DNA of 14,647 nt from Patescibacteria group bacterium (GTDB lineage Bacteria > Patescibacteriota > Microgenomatia > UBA8517). The translations under genes and the position numbers were made by a program. Below the pieces are notes generated by a model. It saw only the letters and a list, made by a program, of their open reading frames with translations, was not told where the DNA came from and made no database searches. The DNA lies in the NCBI GenBank assembly GCA_018826545.1, contig JAHKAL010000039.1:1-14647 (forward strand), given 5' to 3'. Of this stretch, positions 1-6,858 are shown in pieces; within the stretch, counting starts at the first letter, position 1; every line of letters begins with the position of its first letter.

Positions 1-13
1 AAAAATATAAATT

Positions 14-469
14 ATGAGTAACAAAATATATATTGGATCAGATCACAGAGGTTTTTTTCTAAAAGAAAAAGTTGCTAAATGGCTTTTTGAAATGAAATAT
101 GATTTTCTAGATCTTGGTGCATTAAGTCTAGATCCGACTGATGATTATACAAAGCATGCTGCAGAAGTTGCCTCATTGGTTTCAAATAATAAAGGATCAA
201 AAGGAATTCTTCTTTGTGGAAGTGGAGTAGGGGTAGATGTAGTTGCTAATAAATTTGATGGAGTGAGGTCTTCAATAGGAAAAAATCCTGAACAAATAAA
301 AGCAGGAAGGGCTGATGATGATATGAATATTTTAGTGATTGCAGCGGATTTTACCAAAGAAAAAGAAGCAAGGGAAATGTTAAGAATGTTCCTTGAGACA
401 AAATTTGGAAATGTCAAAAGACATAAAAAAAGACTTGAAGAGATAGAAAAAATTGAAGCTAATAATTAG
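14..469 (+). CDS. rpiB: Ribose-5-phosphate isomerase B (RpiB/LacAB family)
   Basis: This 151-residue protein has the usual RpiB length and probably interconverts ribose-5-phosphate and ribulose-5-phosphate in the cytoplasmic non-oxidative pentose phosphate pathway. Visible family marks are the N-terminal IGSDHRGF (residues 7-14, with the phosphate/substrate Asp10-His11), the active-site loop CGSGVGVDVVANK starting at Cys68 (the proposed enediol base in E. coli-type RpiB), and GVRSS near residues 83-87. The segment that normally reads R-x-H-N-D-x-N is R99-A-D-D-D-M-N105 here, so the His credited with ring opening is replaced by Asp101. The enzyme could therefore be a divergent isomerase or act on another sugar phosphate (LacA/LacB are relatives). 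The ATG at 14 is the only sensible start; just 13 nt of upstream sequence is visible. pgk follows after 3 bp, consistent with one operon. Family assignment is firm; substrate is inferred. Confidence 0.88.
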   Translation: MSNKIYIGSDHRGFFLKEKVAKWLFEMKYDFLDLGALSLDPTDDYTKHAAEVASLVSNNKGSKGILLCGSGVGVDVVANKFDGVRSSIGKNPEQIKAGRADDDMNILVIAADFTKEKEAREMLRMFLETKFGNVKRHKKRLEEIEKIEANN

Positions 470-472
470 ATA

Positions 473-1513
473 ATGAATCTTCCATACCTGTCCAAGACTG
501 ATATAAATAGTAAAAAAGTACTTCTGAGAGCTGATTTAGACGTTTCTTTGGAAAAAAGTACATCCGACATTTTCAGGCTTGAAGCTTTAATTCCAACCTT
601 AAATTTTTTAAATGAGAGAAAATGTAGAACGATAATAATTGGTCATAGAGGAAGACCTGAGGGGAAAAATGAGAAGAATAGCTTGAAAGACATTTGTTTA
701 AAACTTTCCAATCTTTTAGAAAAAGAAATTAAATTTATTCCTGAAATTTTTTCTGATTCAGTAAAAAGAGAAATAGAGACTTTGCAAGAAGGAGAGTTTC
801 TGATGCTTGAAAACTTGAGGTTTGATGAGAGAGAAGAAAATGATGATGAGAGTTTTGTTAGAAGCTTAAGTAGCTACGGGGAAGTTTTTGTAAATGAGGC
901 ATTTGCAACTTCACACAGAAATCATGCATCAATCGTTGAGATTCCAAAATATCTAAAAGGATTTTTAGGACTAAGATTTGAAAAAGAAACTGAGAATCTT
1001 TCTAAAGTATTTGAAAACCCAGATAGACCAGTTGTTGCAGTTATCAGTGGTGTTAAAAAAGATAAAGTTTTATATGCAAAGGCCTTAACTAAAATAGTTG
1101 ATAAAGTTTTAGTAGGCGGAAGACTTCCAGAATATTTGGAAAATGAGAAAAGTGTTAGAGAGTTTAGGGATAATGATAAATTAATCATTGCTAATTTAAT
1201 TTATGATAAAGAGGACATCACTCTTCATTCTGTTGAGAGGTTTAAAGAAGAAATTAAAAAAGCAAAAACAATAGTTTTAGCAGGCGTTTTGGGGAAATAT
1301 GAAGATGAGGGACATAGACAATCTACAAAAGAGATTTTTGAAGCTGTTGCAAATTCAGATTCTTTCAAAATTGTTGGAGGAGGAGATAGTTTAGTTGCAA
1401 TAGAAATGTATAATTTAACCAAAAAATTTAACTGGGTTTCAGTTGGTGGTGGAGCAATGCTTGAATATCTGACTAAAGGATCTTTACCAGGGATTGATGC
1501 GTTGTTACACTGA
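473..1513 (+). CDS. pgk: Phosphoglycerate kinase, shortened form
   Basis: Phosphoglycerate kinase transfers phosphate between 1,3-bisphosphoglycerate and ADP to give 3-phosphoglycerate and ATP. Substrate-side motifs are present: LLRADLDVS (17-25; usually RVDFNVP, so Asn is Asp23), Arg35, GHRGRP (57-62), LENLRF (112-117) and FATSHRNHAS (144-153). Nucleotide-side motifs are degraded but recognisable: SGVKKDKV (192-199) for GGAKVSDKI, AGVLGKYE (270-277) for NGPMGVFE, VGGGDS (301-306) and SVGGGAMLEYL (323-332). At 346 residues it is roughly 50 shorter than the usual 390-400. The loss lies mostly in the C-terminal nucleotide domain, between about residues 215 and 265. Despite that, the frame is intact and all domain-ending motifs occur, so it is not a pseudogene. 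It sits 3 bp after rpiB and 6 bp before gap, the classic gap-pgk pairing in reversed order. It ends in TGA. No clear Shine-Dalgarno precedes the ATG. Confidence 0.93.
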   Translation: MNLPYLSKTDINSKKVLLRADLDVSLEKSTSDIFRLEALIPTLNFLNERKCRTIIIGHRGRPEGKNEKNSLKDICLKLSNLLEKEIKFIPEIFSDSVKREIETLQEGEFLMLENLRFDEREENDDESFVRSLSSYGEVFVNEAFATSHRNHASIVEIPKYLKGFLGLRFEKETENLSKVFENPDRPVVAVISGVKKDKVLYAKALTKIVDKVLVGGRLPEYLENEKSVREFRDNDKLIIANLIYDKEDITLHSVERFKEEIKKAKTIVLAGVLGKYEDEGHRQSTKEIFEAVANSDSFKIVGGGDSLVAIEMYNLTKKFNWVSVGGGAMLEYLTKGSLPGIDALLH

Positions 1514-1519
1514 TTTAAT

Positions 1520-2635
1520 ATGATTAAAGTAGGAATAAATGGTTTTGGAAGAATTGGAAGAATTGCTTTTAGAATTGGAGTTTTAAAACATTTGGATGAA
1601 ATTTCCTTTGCTGCAATAAATACTTCAGGGAGTATGGGTGTAGAAGGTTGGGCACATTTGGTTAATTACGACACCATGTATAGGAAATTTGAATATGAAG
1701 TTAAATTTCAAGAAACTAAAAAACCTGAAAAAGTTACTGATGATGATCCTTTAATTGGTTACTTACTAATTTCTAAAAAGAATGTAAAAGTACCAGTTTT
1801 AGTTCAAAGAGATCCTGCAAAAATTCCATGGGCAAGGTTTGGGGCCGATCTTATTATTGAATCAACAGGAAAATTTAATAAAGAAGAAGATGCAAAAAAA
1901 CACGGGATGGGAGGAGCAAAAGGAGTAATAATCTCAGCTCCAGCAAAAGAGGGAAACATCGGAACATATGTTCTTTCTGTAAATGAGTTTAAAAAAGAAT
2001 CAAAAGGAGTTGATGTAATAAGCAATTCCTCTTGTACAACAAACTGTGTTGCTCCAGTAATGGCTATTATGGAATCAAATTTTGGCATAGAAAAAGCTGC
2101 AATGACAACAATTCATGCATATACGGATGATCAAAATGTGCAGGATAATTCTCACAAAGACTTAAGACGAGCAAGAAACGCTGCCCAGAATATTATTCCA
2201 ACCTCAACTGGGGCTGCCATTTCAACAACTGAAACAATTCCTTCTTTAAAAGGTAAATTTGATGGAAGAGCTCTAAGAGTTCCTGTTGCAACAGGTTCAA
2301 TTACTGATTTTTCAGTTTTAACTAAAAAAGATACTTCAGTAATGGAAGTTAATGAAGCGTTTAAAAAAGCTTCCAAAAATCCTCTTTATAAAGGAATATT
2401 AGCTGTTACGGAAGATCAAATAGTCTCATCGGACATTATTGGAAGAAGCGAATCTGCAATTGTTGATTTGGGTTTAACCCAGGTTATTGGAGGAAACTTG
2501 GTTAAAATATTTGCTTGGTATGATAATGAATGGGGTTATTCAAATAGATTATTAGAACAAGTAATAAGAGCAGGAAGAGTAATCGATTTAAAAAAGGCTC
2601 CAACTGACCCAATTAGTATGTCTTGGGGATTTTAA
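1520..2635 (+). CDS. gap: Glyceraldehyde-3-phosphate dehydrogenase, probably NADP-capable
   Basis: Phosphorylating GAPDH oxidises glyceraldehyde-3-phosphate to 1,3-bisphosphoglycerate, the substrate of the adjacent PGK. The Rossmann motif GINGFGRIGR is at residues 5-14, the catalytic site SNSSCTTNC gives Cys172, the activating His199 is in TTIHAYT, and PTSTGAA, GRALRVP, WYDNEWGYS and the DLRRAR loop are intact. It is 371 residues against about 335 normally. The extra length is an insertion near residues 63-82 and a C-terminal extension of about 20 residues after VIRAGRV. The Asp that ends beta-strand 2 and excludes NADP (Asp32 in Bacillus stearothermophilus numbering) is replaced by Thr35. 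The Leu187-Pro188 pair is Asn210-Ser211. These are the kinds of change seen in NADP-using GapB and chloroplast enzymes. Cofactor preference is inference; enzyme identity is firm. Six bp separate it from pgk. Confidence 0.96.
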   Translation: MIKVGINGFGRIGRIAFRIGVLKHLDEISFAAINTSGSMGVEGWAHLVNYDTMYRKFEYEVKFQETKKPEKVTDDDPLIGYLLISKKNVKVPVLVQRDPAKIPWARFGADLIIESTGKFNKEEDAKKHGMGGAKGVIISAPAKEGNIGTYVLSVNEFKKESKGVDVISNSSCTTNCVAPVMAIMESNFGIEKAAMTTIHAYTDDQNVQDNSHKDLRRARNAAQNIIPTSTGAAISTTETIPSLKGKFDGRALRVPVATGSITDFSVLTKKDTSVMEVNEAFKKASKNPLYKGILAVTEDQIVSSDIIGRSESAIVDLGLTQVIGGNLVKIFAWYDNEWGYSNRLLEQVIRAGRVIDLKKAPTDPISMSWGF

Positions 2636-2640
2636 ATAAA

Positions 2641-3270
2641 ATGATTTTTGATAAATTTAAGAAAAATAACAACAAGATTCAGAAAATTTCCTATTTTGGT
2701 TTTGCTGACACAAAAGAAGGAGATCTTCTATTCAAAGAAGTTTTTGAAGTTTCAAAATTTCTAGCTCAAAAAGGTTTCTCGACAGTTAATGGTGGAGGAC
2801 CTGGTGTAATGAGGGCTTCAACTGATGGAGCCAGAGCCGGTGGGGGAAAGGTAACAGGTGTTACTTTTTATCCCAAAAATATAACTAATTTTGAAGGAAG
2901 AGATAAGGGAAATATTTTAGACAAAGAAATTAAAAAATCCAATTATCTAGAAAGAACATTAAAACTTCTGGAATTAGGAGATGCATATATTATTTTTAGA
3001 GGTGGAACTGGGACAATTTCAGAGTTTGCTATGGCTTGGGGGCTTGCTAGACTATATTTTGGAAGACATAAACCCTTAATCTTATATGGTAGTTTTTGGG
3101 AAAATATAATTAAAGCATTTGTTGATAATATGAGGATAAGGTTGGAAGAGATGCAGACTTTTAAAATTGTAAATTCTCCAGAAGAAGCTTATGAGGCCAT
3201 TTTAGGTTTTGAGTCTGCCTTAAAGGAAAACATCAATAAAAATAAAGAAGAACAGGCATTTCAACAGTAA
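2641..3270 (+). CDS. LOG-family (lysine decarboxylase-like) Rossmann protein
   Basis: A 209-residue protein of the LOG/TIGR00725-730 group, whose characterised members cleave nucleoside 5'-monophosphates to free base and ribose-5-phosphate (cytokinin-activating or nucleotide-recycling). Signatures are VNGGGPGVMRAS (49-60) and FRGGTGTISE (119-128), matching PGGxGTxxE except that the first Pro is Arg120. The probable catalytic pair is Arg105 (in LERTLK) and Glu128. There is no signal peptide or membrane segment, so it should be cytoplasmic. I chose the ATG at 2641. An in-frame TTG at 2623 would add six residues but overlaps the end of gap and is less likely; a GGGG run lies 12 nt before the ATG. 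It sits between gap and the transketolase genes with 5 and 11 bp gaps. A product of ribose-5-phosphate would feed the same pathway as RpiB and transketolase, but its true substrate is unknown. Confidence 0.85.
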   Translation: MIFDKFKKNNNKIQKISYFGFADTKEGDLLFKEVFEVSKFLAQKGFSTVNGGGPGVMRASTDGARAGGGKVTGVTFYPKNITNFEGRDKGNILDKEIKKSNYLERTLKLLELGDAYIIFRGGTGTISEFAMAWGLARLYFGRHKPLILYGSFWENIIKAFVDNMRIRLEEMQTFKIVNSPEEAYEAILGFESALKENINKNKEEQAFQQ

Positions 3271-3281
3271 CTTAATAAAAA

Positions 3282-4091
3282 ATGACAAAAGAAGAACTTC
3301 AAAAGATAGCAAGGGAAGTAAGAAAAGACATTGTAAAAATGATCTATGATGCAGGTTCAGGCCACCCCGCAGGTTCTTTAGGAATGGCTGACCTTGTTAC
3401 TGCTCTTTATTTTGCAATTCTAAATCATGATCCCAAAAATCCAAACTGGGACGAGAGAGATAGATTATTTCTTTCAAATGGACATATCTGTCCTGTTGTC
3501 TATTCTGCAATGCAAAGAGCGGGTTATTTTCCCTCAAGTGAACTAAAAAAATTAAGAAAATTAGGATCTTCTCTTCAGGGACATCCGGAACGCACTAAAC
3601 TTGCAGGAATTGAATCAACTTCAGGTCCTTTAGGCGAAGGACTTGCCCAGGCTGCAGGATATGCGCTTTCTGCAAGAATGGATGAAAAACATTTTAGAGT
3701 CTATGTAGTCTGTTCAGATGGAGAACATGATGAAGGAAACCATTGGGAGGCTGTGATGTTCGCAAATAAATACAAGCTTTCTAACTTAACTTTATTTGTA
3801 GATAGAAATCAAATTCAAAGTGATGGACCAACTGAAGAGATCATGCCCTTAAATCCCTTAAAAGAAAAATACCAGGCTTTTGGTTGGAATGCTCTTGAAA
3901 TTGACGGACATGATTTTGAAGAGATTATAAATGCAGTAAATAATGCAAGAAGTAAGTATCAAAAACCTACAGTAATAATCTGTAATGTAATAGCAGGAAA
4001 AGGAGTTTCTTTTATGGAAGATAACTACAAATGGCATGCCAAAAAAATTTCAAAGGAAGAATTAGATTTAGCTTTAAAAGAACTTAAATGA
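3282..4091 (+). CDS. tkt: Transketolase, N-terminal subunit
   Basis: This 269-residue protein is the thiamine-diphosphate (PP) half of transketolase, which moves two-carbon ketol units between sugar phosphates. Visible marks: GSGHPAGSLGMAD (25-37, His28), SNGHICPVVYS (65-75), LQGHPE (99-104) and the TPP/metal motif starting SDGEHDEGNHWEA (145-157) and closing at DRNQIQSDG (174-182). The canonical GDG is SDG here, a conservative change, and the Mg ligands Asp146 and Asn176 are kept. It ends after the IAGKGVSFMED-WHAKK segment, exactly where the PP domain of one-chain transketolases ends, so it is a natural split subunit rather than a truncation. The partner follows at once with a 4 bp ATGA overlap, which couples translation and favours equal subunit amounts. 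Two-gene transketolases are common in archaea and CPR bacteria. No Shine-Dalgarno is obvious before this ATG; the preceding gap is 11 bp. Confidence 0.93.
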   Translation: MTKEELQKIAREVRKDIVKMIYDAGSGHPAGSLGMADLVTALYFAILNHDPKNPNWDERDRLFLSNGHICPVVYSAMQRAGYFPSSELKKLRKLGSSLQGHPERTKLAGIESTSGPLGEGLAQAAGYALSARMDEKHFRVYVVCSDGEHDEGNHWEAVMFANKYKLSNLTLFVDRNQIQSDGPTEEIMPLNPLKEKYQAFGWNALEIDGHDFEEIINAVNNARSKYQKPTVIICNVIAGKGVSFMEDNYKWHAKKISKEELDLALKELK

Positions 4092-5083
4092 TTGTAAAAG
4101 AAGAAAAACTAACAACAAAAATATTTTCTAAAGATTTAGAAGAAAAACCTACAAGAGATGGTTTTGGAGGGGGAATAGTAGAAGCTGCTGAAAAAAATAA
4201 AGATATAGTCGCTTTAACTGCTGACCTGAAAGATTCAACAAGACTAACTGAATTTGCCAATAAGTTTCCTGAAAGATTTTTTGATGTAGGAGTAGCAGAA
4301 CAAGCTCTTGTTACTATTGCCTCGGGAATTGCTAATTATGGAAAGATTCCTTTCGTAACAAGTTTTGCAGTATTTTCTCCTGGGAGAAATTGGGAACAAA
4401 TTAGAACTTCAATTTGCTTAAATAATGTTCCAGTAAAAATTGTTGGGACCCATGCTGGACTTAATGTCGGTGCAGATGGTGCAACCCATCAATCATTAGA
4501 AGATATTTCTCTTATGAGGGTTCTTCCTAATATGGTAGTTATTTCACCTTGCGATAGTGAGGAAGCAAGAAAAGCAACAATTGAAGCTGCCAAAACAAAA
4601 GAACCAACCTATATAAGGTTTACCAGAGCAAAGTTTCCGGTTATTACAACCCAGAAAACTCCATTTAAGATAGGAAGAGCTGAAACATTATGGCATTCTA
4701 AAAGTCCACAGGTTGCAATTATTGCAACAGGTCCAATGGTTTATGAAGCTCTGAAGGCTGCCAAGGAACTTGATAAAAAAGGAATAGAAACCTTAGTAGT
4801 TAACTGTCATACAATAAAACCATTAGATATTAGATTAATTCTAAATGCAGCAAAGATTACAGGAGCACTAGTTACAGTAGAAGAGCATCAAATAATTGGT
4901 GGATTAGGTTCAGCCGTATCAGAAACTCTCTCCAAAAACTTTCCATTTCCAATAGAATTTGTAGGAGTAAAAGACACTTTTGGAGAATCAGGAACAAAAG
5001 ATCAGTTATTTAAAAAACATGGGCTTACCAAAGAGGGAATAATTGAAGCTACCAAGAATGTTATTGCAAGAAAGTCTTCTTAG
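4088..5083 (+). CDS. tkt: Transketolase, C-terminal subunit
   Basis: This 331-residue protein holds the pyrimidine-binding (PYR) domain and C-terminal domain of transketolase. PYR marks are TRDGFGGGIVEAA (22-34), ALTADLKDSTR (42-52) and DVGVAEQALVTIASG (66-80), where Glu71 should activate thiamine by contacting the aminopyrimidine. THAGLNVGADGATHQSLEDISLMR (121-144) and YIRFTR (175-180) provide substrate phosphate and ketose contacts by homology. The C-terminal domain runs from about 195 with ATGPMVYEALKAA, VVNCHTIKPLD and TVEEHQIIGGLGSAV. It starts inside the stop of the N-terminal subunit (ATGA), so the two are translationally coupled and should form the heteromeric enzyme. Its stop codon shares bases with the stop of the opposite-strand gene at 5080. 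1-deoxyxylulose-5-phosphate synthase and 2-oxoacid dehydrogenase E1 subunits are relatives, but the motif spacing and split point fit transketolase better. Confidence 0.92.
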   Translation: MIVKEEKLTTKIFSKDLEEKPTRDGFGGGIVEAAEKNKDIVALTADLKDSTRLTEFANKFPERFFDVGVAEQALVTIASGIANYGKIPFVTSFAVFSPGRNWEQIRTSICLNNVPVKIVGTHAGLNVGADGATHQSLEDISLMRVLPNMVVISPCDSEEARKATIEAAKTKEPTYIRFTRAKFPVITTQKTPFKIGRAETLWHSKSPQVAIIATGPMVYEALKAAKELDKKGIETLVVNCHTIKPLDIRLILNAAKITGALVTVEEHQIIGGLGSAVSETLSKNFPFPIEFVGVKDTFGESGTKDQLFKKHGLTKEGIIEATKNVIARKSS

Positions 5084-5778
5084 TTAAAATATTCAAAAGT
5101 AGAGATAATCTCGTCTACAATTTCTTTGTAGCCTTGATTTGTAGGATCTTGAGTTATATCTGTAATTACAACGATTATTGATTCTGAGTCAGGAGATTGG
5201 ATGGCAATGTTTTTTTGTTGCATTAATCCTAAAGTTTCATATGTATAAGCAATATATGTTTTTAGGGAAAATTCTGATTTGGCTTTTATTACTTCAATAT
5301 CGCCCGATATATCAGTCTCAATCCACTCATCTATTGTTTGATCTACCAAAGTTTCTGGGCAAAAATTTAAATATAAACCATCAAAAGCTTCAGTTGCTTC
5401 GGTTTGTGTTGGTCCAACAATTTGAAGTGAAACACAATCGTCTTCTACTAAATTAGCTTCTTTAGGATACTTAAAACTAAAATTATAATCATCATTTTTG
5501 TAAGTTATTAAATCTTCAATTTCATTTGGAGTTGCAGTCGGAATGGGGGTAGATGCAATTTCAATTTTTTTTGCAAGTTCATCTCTTAATTGTATGTTTT
5601 GAAAGTAGAAAAAACCTGCAATTAATGTAGCTATTATTGTTGTAAAAGAAAGAATAACGGCTAATCCAGAATTCTTTTTTGGTTTTACTTCTAATTTTGT
5701 AGGTACAGGATTTTCAATTGGAGTTTGGATTGGTTGGTTTACTTCTTGTGGATTATTTACTGTTTGAGATTCTTCCAT
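5080..5778 (-). CDS. Membrane-anchored protein of unknown function
   Basis: I do not recognise a named family. The 232-residue product has a polar Pro/Gln/Asn-rich N-terminus (1-36), one hydrophobic segment (about 38-59, preceded by KPKKN, so the N-terminus is probably cytoplasmic), a short charged stretch, a Thr/Pro linker (TPIPTATP, 77-84) and a soluble domain (about 90-232) outside the membrane. That domain begins YKNDDYNFSFKYPKEA (93-108), a pattern common at the start of PsbP-like/lipoprotein-type domains, so a PsbP-like fold is possible but unproven. Cys115 and Cys140 are its only cysteines in the exported part and could form a disulfide. The gene runs opposite to its neighbours, tail to tail with the transketolase gene (4 bp stop overlap) and head to head with fba (42 bp). 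A promoter-like pair lies directly before its ATG. Confidence 0.8.
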   Translation of the reverse strand: MEESQTVNNPQEVNQPIQTPIENPVPTKLEVKPKKNSGLAVILSFTTIIATLIAGFFYFQNIQLRDELAKKIEIASTPIPTATPNEIEDLITYKNDDYNFSFKYPKEANLVEDDCVSLQIVGPTQTEATEAFDGLYLNFCPETLVDQTIDEWIETDISGDIEVIKAKSEFSLKTYIAYTYETLGLMQQKNIAIQSPDSESIIVVITDITQDPTNQGYKEIVDEIISTFEYFN

Positions 5779-5785
5779 AGCTTTA

Positions 5786-5814
5786 ATTATCAGTTATAGT
5801 GTTGTCGTTTGCAA
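5786..5814 (-). promoter_or_regulatory. Probable promoter of the minus-strand membrane protein gene (leaderless)
   Basis: On the minus strand, TTGCAA (5814-5809) lies 17 nt before GATAAT (5791-5786), which matches TATAAT at five of six positions. The ATG begins 7 nt after the -10 box, about where transcription would start, so the mRNA would have little or no leader. The -35 matches the consensus at only four positions and is itself a perfect palindrome, so it could also be read on the other strand. Sequence inference only. Confidence 0.5.
5795..5800 (+). promoter_or_regulatory. Possible -10 box for the fba operon
   Basis: TATAGT matches the -10 consensus at five of six positions and would give a leader of about 14 nt before the fba ATG at 5821. 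There is no good -35 at 16-18 nt upstream. It lies only 3 bp from the opposing -10 box, so the two divergent promoters could exclude each other. Weak evidence in AT-rich DNA. Confidence 0.25.
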
Positions 5815-5820
5815 GAGTAA

Positions 5821-6858
5821 ATGCTAAATTTAGAGATAGAAATGCCTGTCCAAGATTTAAACAATGTAGCAAGACTTTTAGTTCCTCCATCAAAAGGAAT
5901 ACTTGCTGCAGATGAGAGCTTAGGAACAATTCAAAAAAGGTTTGATTCTGTTTCTATAGAAAATAACAAAGAGAATAGAAGAAGTTATAGAGAACTTCTA
6001 TTTTCCACTCCTGGCTTAGAAGAATATATAAGTGGAGTAATTTTCTTTGACGAAACCATAAAACAAAAAGATTCAAATGGAAAAAGCTTTCCCCAACTTC
6101 TTTCTGAAAAAGGGATAATGCCAGGAATTAAAGTAGACATGGGGAAGATTGATTTACCAAATTTTCCAGGAGAGGTTATTACTGAAGGTCTGGATGGTCT
6201 TTCTAGTCGCTTAAAGGAATATAGTTCTTTAGGTGCTGTATTTACCAAATGGAGAGCTGAGATAAACATTGGAGATAAAATTCCAAGTTTAAATTGTATA
6301 TCTACCAATTCAGAAGCTTTAGCCCGCTTTGCCGCCCTTTCCCAAGAAGCAGGTTTAGTGCCAATGGTTGAACCAGAAACAATGATGAAAGGAAATCATG
6401 ATATTGATAGAGCAAGAGAGGTAACTGCTTCAGTTCTTCAGAACCTTTTTCTTAAATTAAAAGAGCATGCAGTTGATTTTTCAAAAATAATTTTAAAGAT
6501 AAATATGGTTCTTCCAGGAAAGGATTGTCCAAGTCAGGTAACTCCTGATGTAATTGCCACAGAAACAGTAGAACTCTTTAAAAAATTTGTTCCAAAAGAA
6601 GTTCCTGGAATTGTATTTCTATCAGGTGGTCAAACATCAGTTCAAGCCACTGAAAATTTAAATGCAATAAACCAAATTAAAGATAGTCCCTGGCCTTTGT
6701 CTTTTTCTTTCGGAAGAGCTTTGCAAGACGAAGCTTTGAAAGTTTGGGCGGGAAATCCTAATAATAAAGAACTTGCCCAAAAAGCATTACTTAAAAGATC
6801 TAAATTAGTTTCTTTAGCAAGACAGGGGAAATATAGAAAGGAAATGGAAAATGAATAA
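5821..6858 (+). CDS. fba: Class I fructose-bisphosphate aldolase (eukaryote-type)
   Basis: This 345-residue enzyme should cleave fructose-1,6-bisphosphate to dihydroxyacetone phosphate and glyceraldehyde-3-phosphate through a Schiff base, without metal. It carries the full class I set: GILAADES (26-33, Asp31), FTKWRAE (141-147, Lys143 and Arg145), MVEPE (182-186, Glu184 and Glu186), the Schiff-base Lys226 in LKINMVLPGK, FLSGGQ (266-271) and SFSFGRALQ (294-302, Arg299 for phosphate). It is shorter than the 363 residues of animal enzymes, ending in GKYRKEMENE, and lacks the terminal Tyr that tunes substrate choice there. The start at 5821 is used; an in-frame ATG at 5842, giving MPVQDLNN, is a credible alternative because only residues from about 10 on are conserved. 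The downstream kinase overlaps it by 8 bp. Class I identity is firm; physiological direction (glycolytic or gluconeogenic) is not shown. Confidence 0.95.
   Translation: MLNLEIEMPVQDLNNVARLLVPPSKGILAADESLGTIQKRFDSVSIENNKENRRSYRELLFSTPGLEEYISGVIFFDETIKQKDSNGKSFPQLLSEKGIMPGIKVDMGKIDLPNFPGEVITEGLDGLSSRLKEYSSLGAVFTKWRAEINIGDKIPSLNCISTNSEALARFAALSQEAGLVPMVEPETMMKGNHDIDRAREVTASVLQNLFLKLKEHAVDFSKIILKINMVLPGKDCPSQVTPDVIATETVELFKKFVPKEVPGIVFLSGGQTSVQATENLNAINQIKDSPWPLSFSFGRALQDEALKVWAGNPNNKELAQKALLKRSKLVSLARQGKYRKEMENE

Noticed and set aside
145..417. Open frame on the minus strand inside rpiB (and similar ones inside pgk, gap, fba, pfkB, gyaR)
   Set aside because: They lie wholly or mostly inside strongly supported genes, have no motifs, and their composition mirrors the opposite frame.
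1511..1513. Possible UGA recoding (glycine code of some CPR lineages)
   Set aside because: TGA ends pgk, the transketolase N-subunit and the serine hydrolase at the expected protein ends, and no in-frame TGA interrupts a conserved domain.
2623..2640. TTG start that would lengthen the LOG-family protein by six residues
   Set aside because: It overlaps the end of gap, adds no conserved residues, and a normal ATG lies at 2641.
5068..5081. Hairpin AAGAA-AGTC-TTCTT at the end of the transketolase gene as a terminator
   Set aside because: The stem is only five mostly A/T pairs, it lies inside the coding end, and no T run follows on either strand.
3282..5083. Transketolase as one gene broken by a frameshift
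   Set aside because: The break falls at the natural PP/PYR domain boundary, with a proper stop and a new ATG in an ATGA overlap, as in known two-subunit transketolases.
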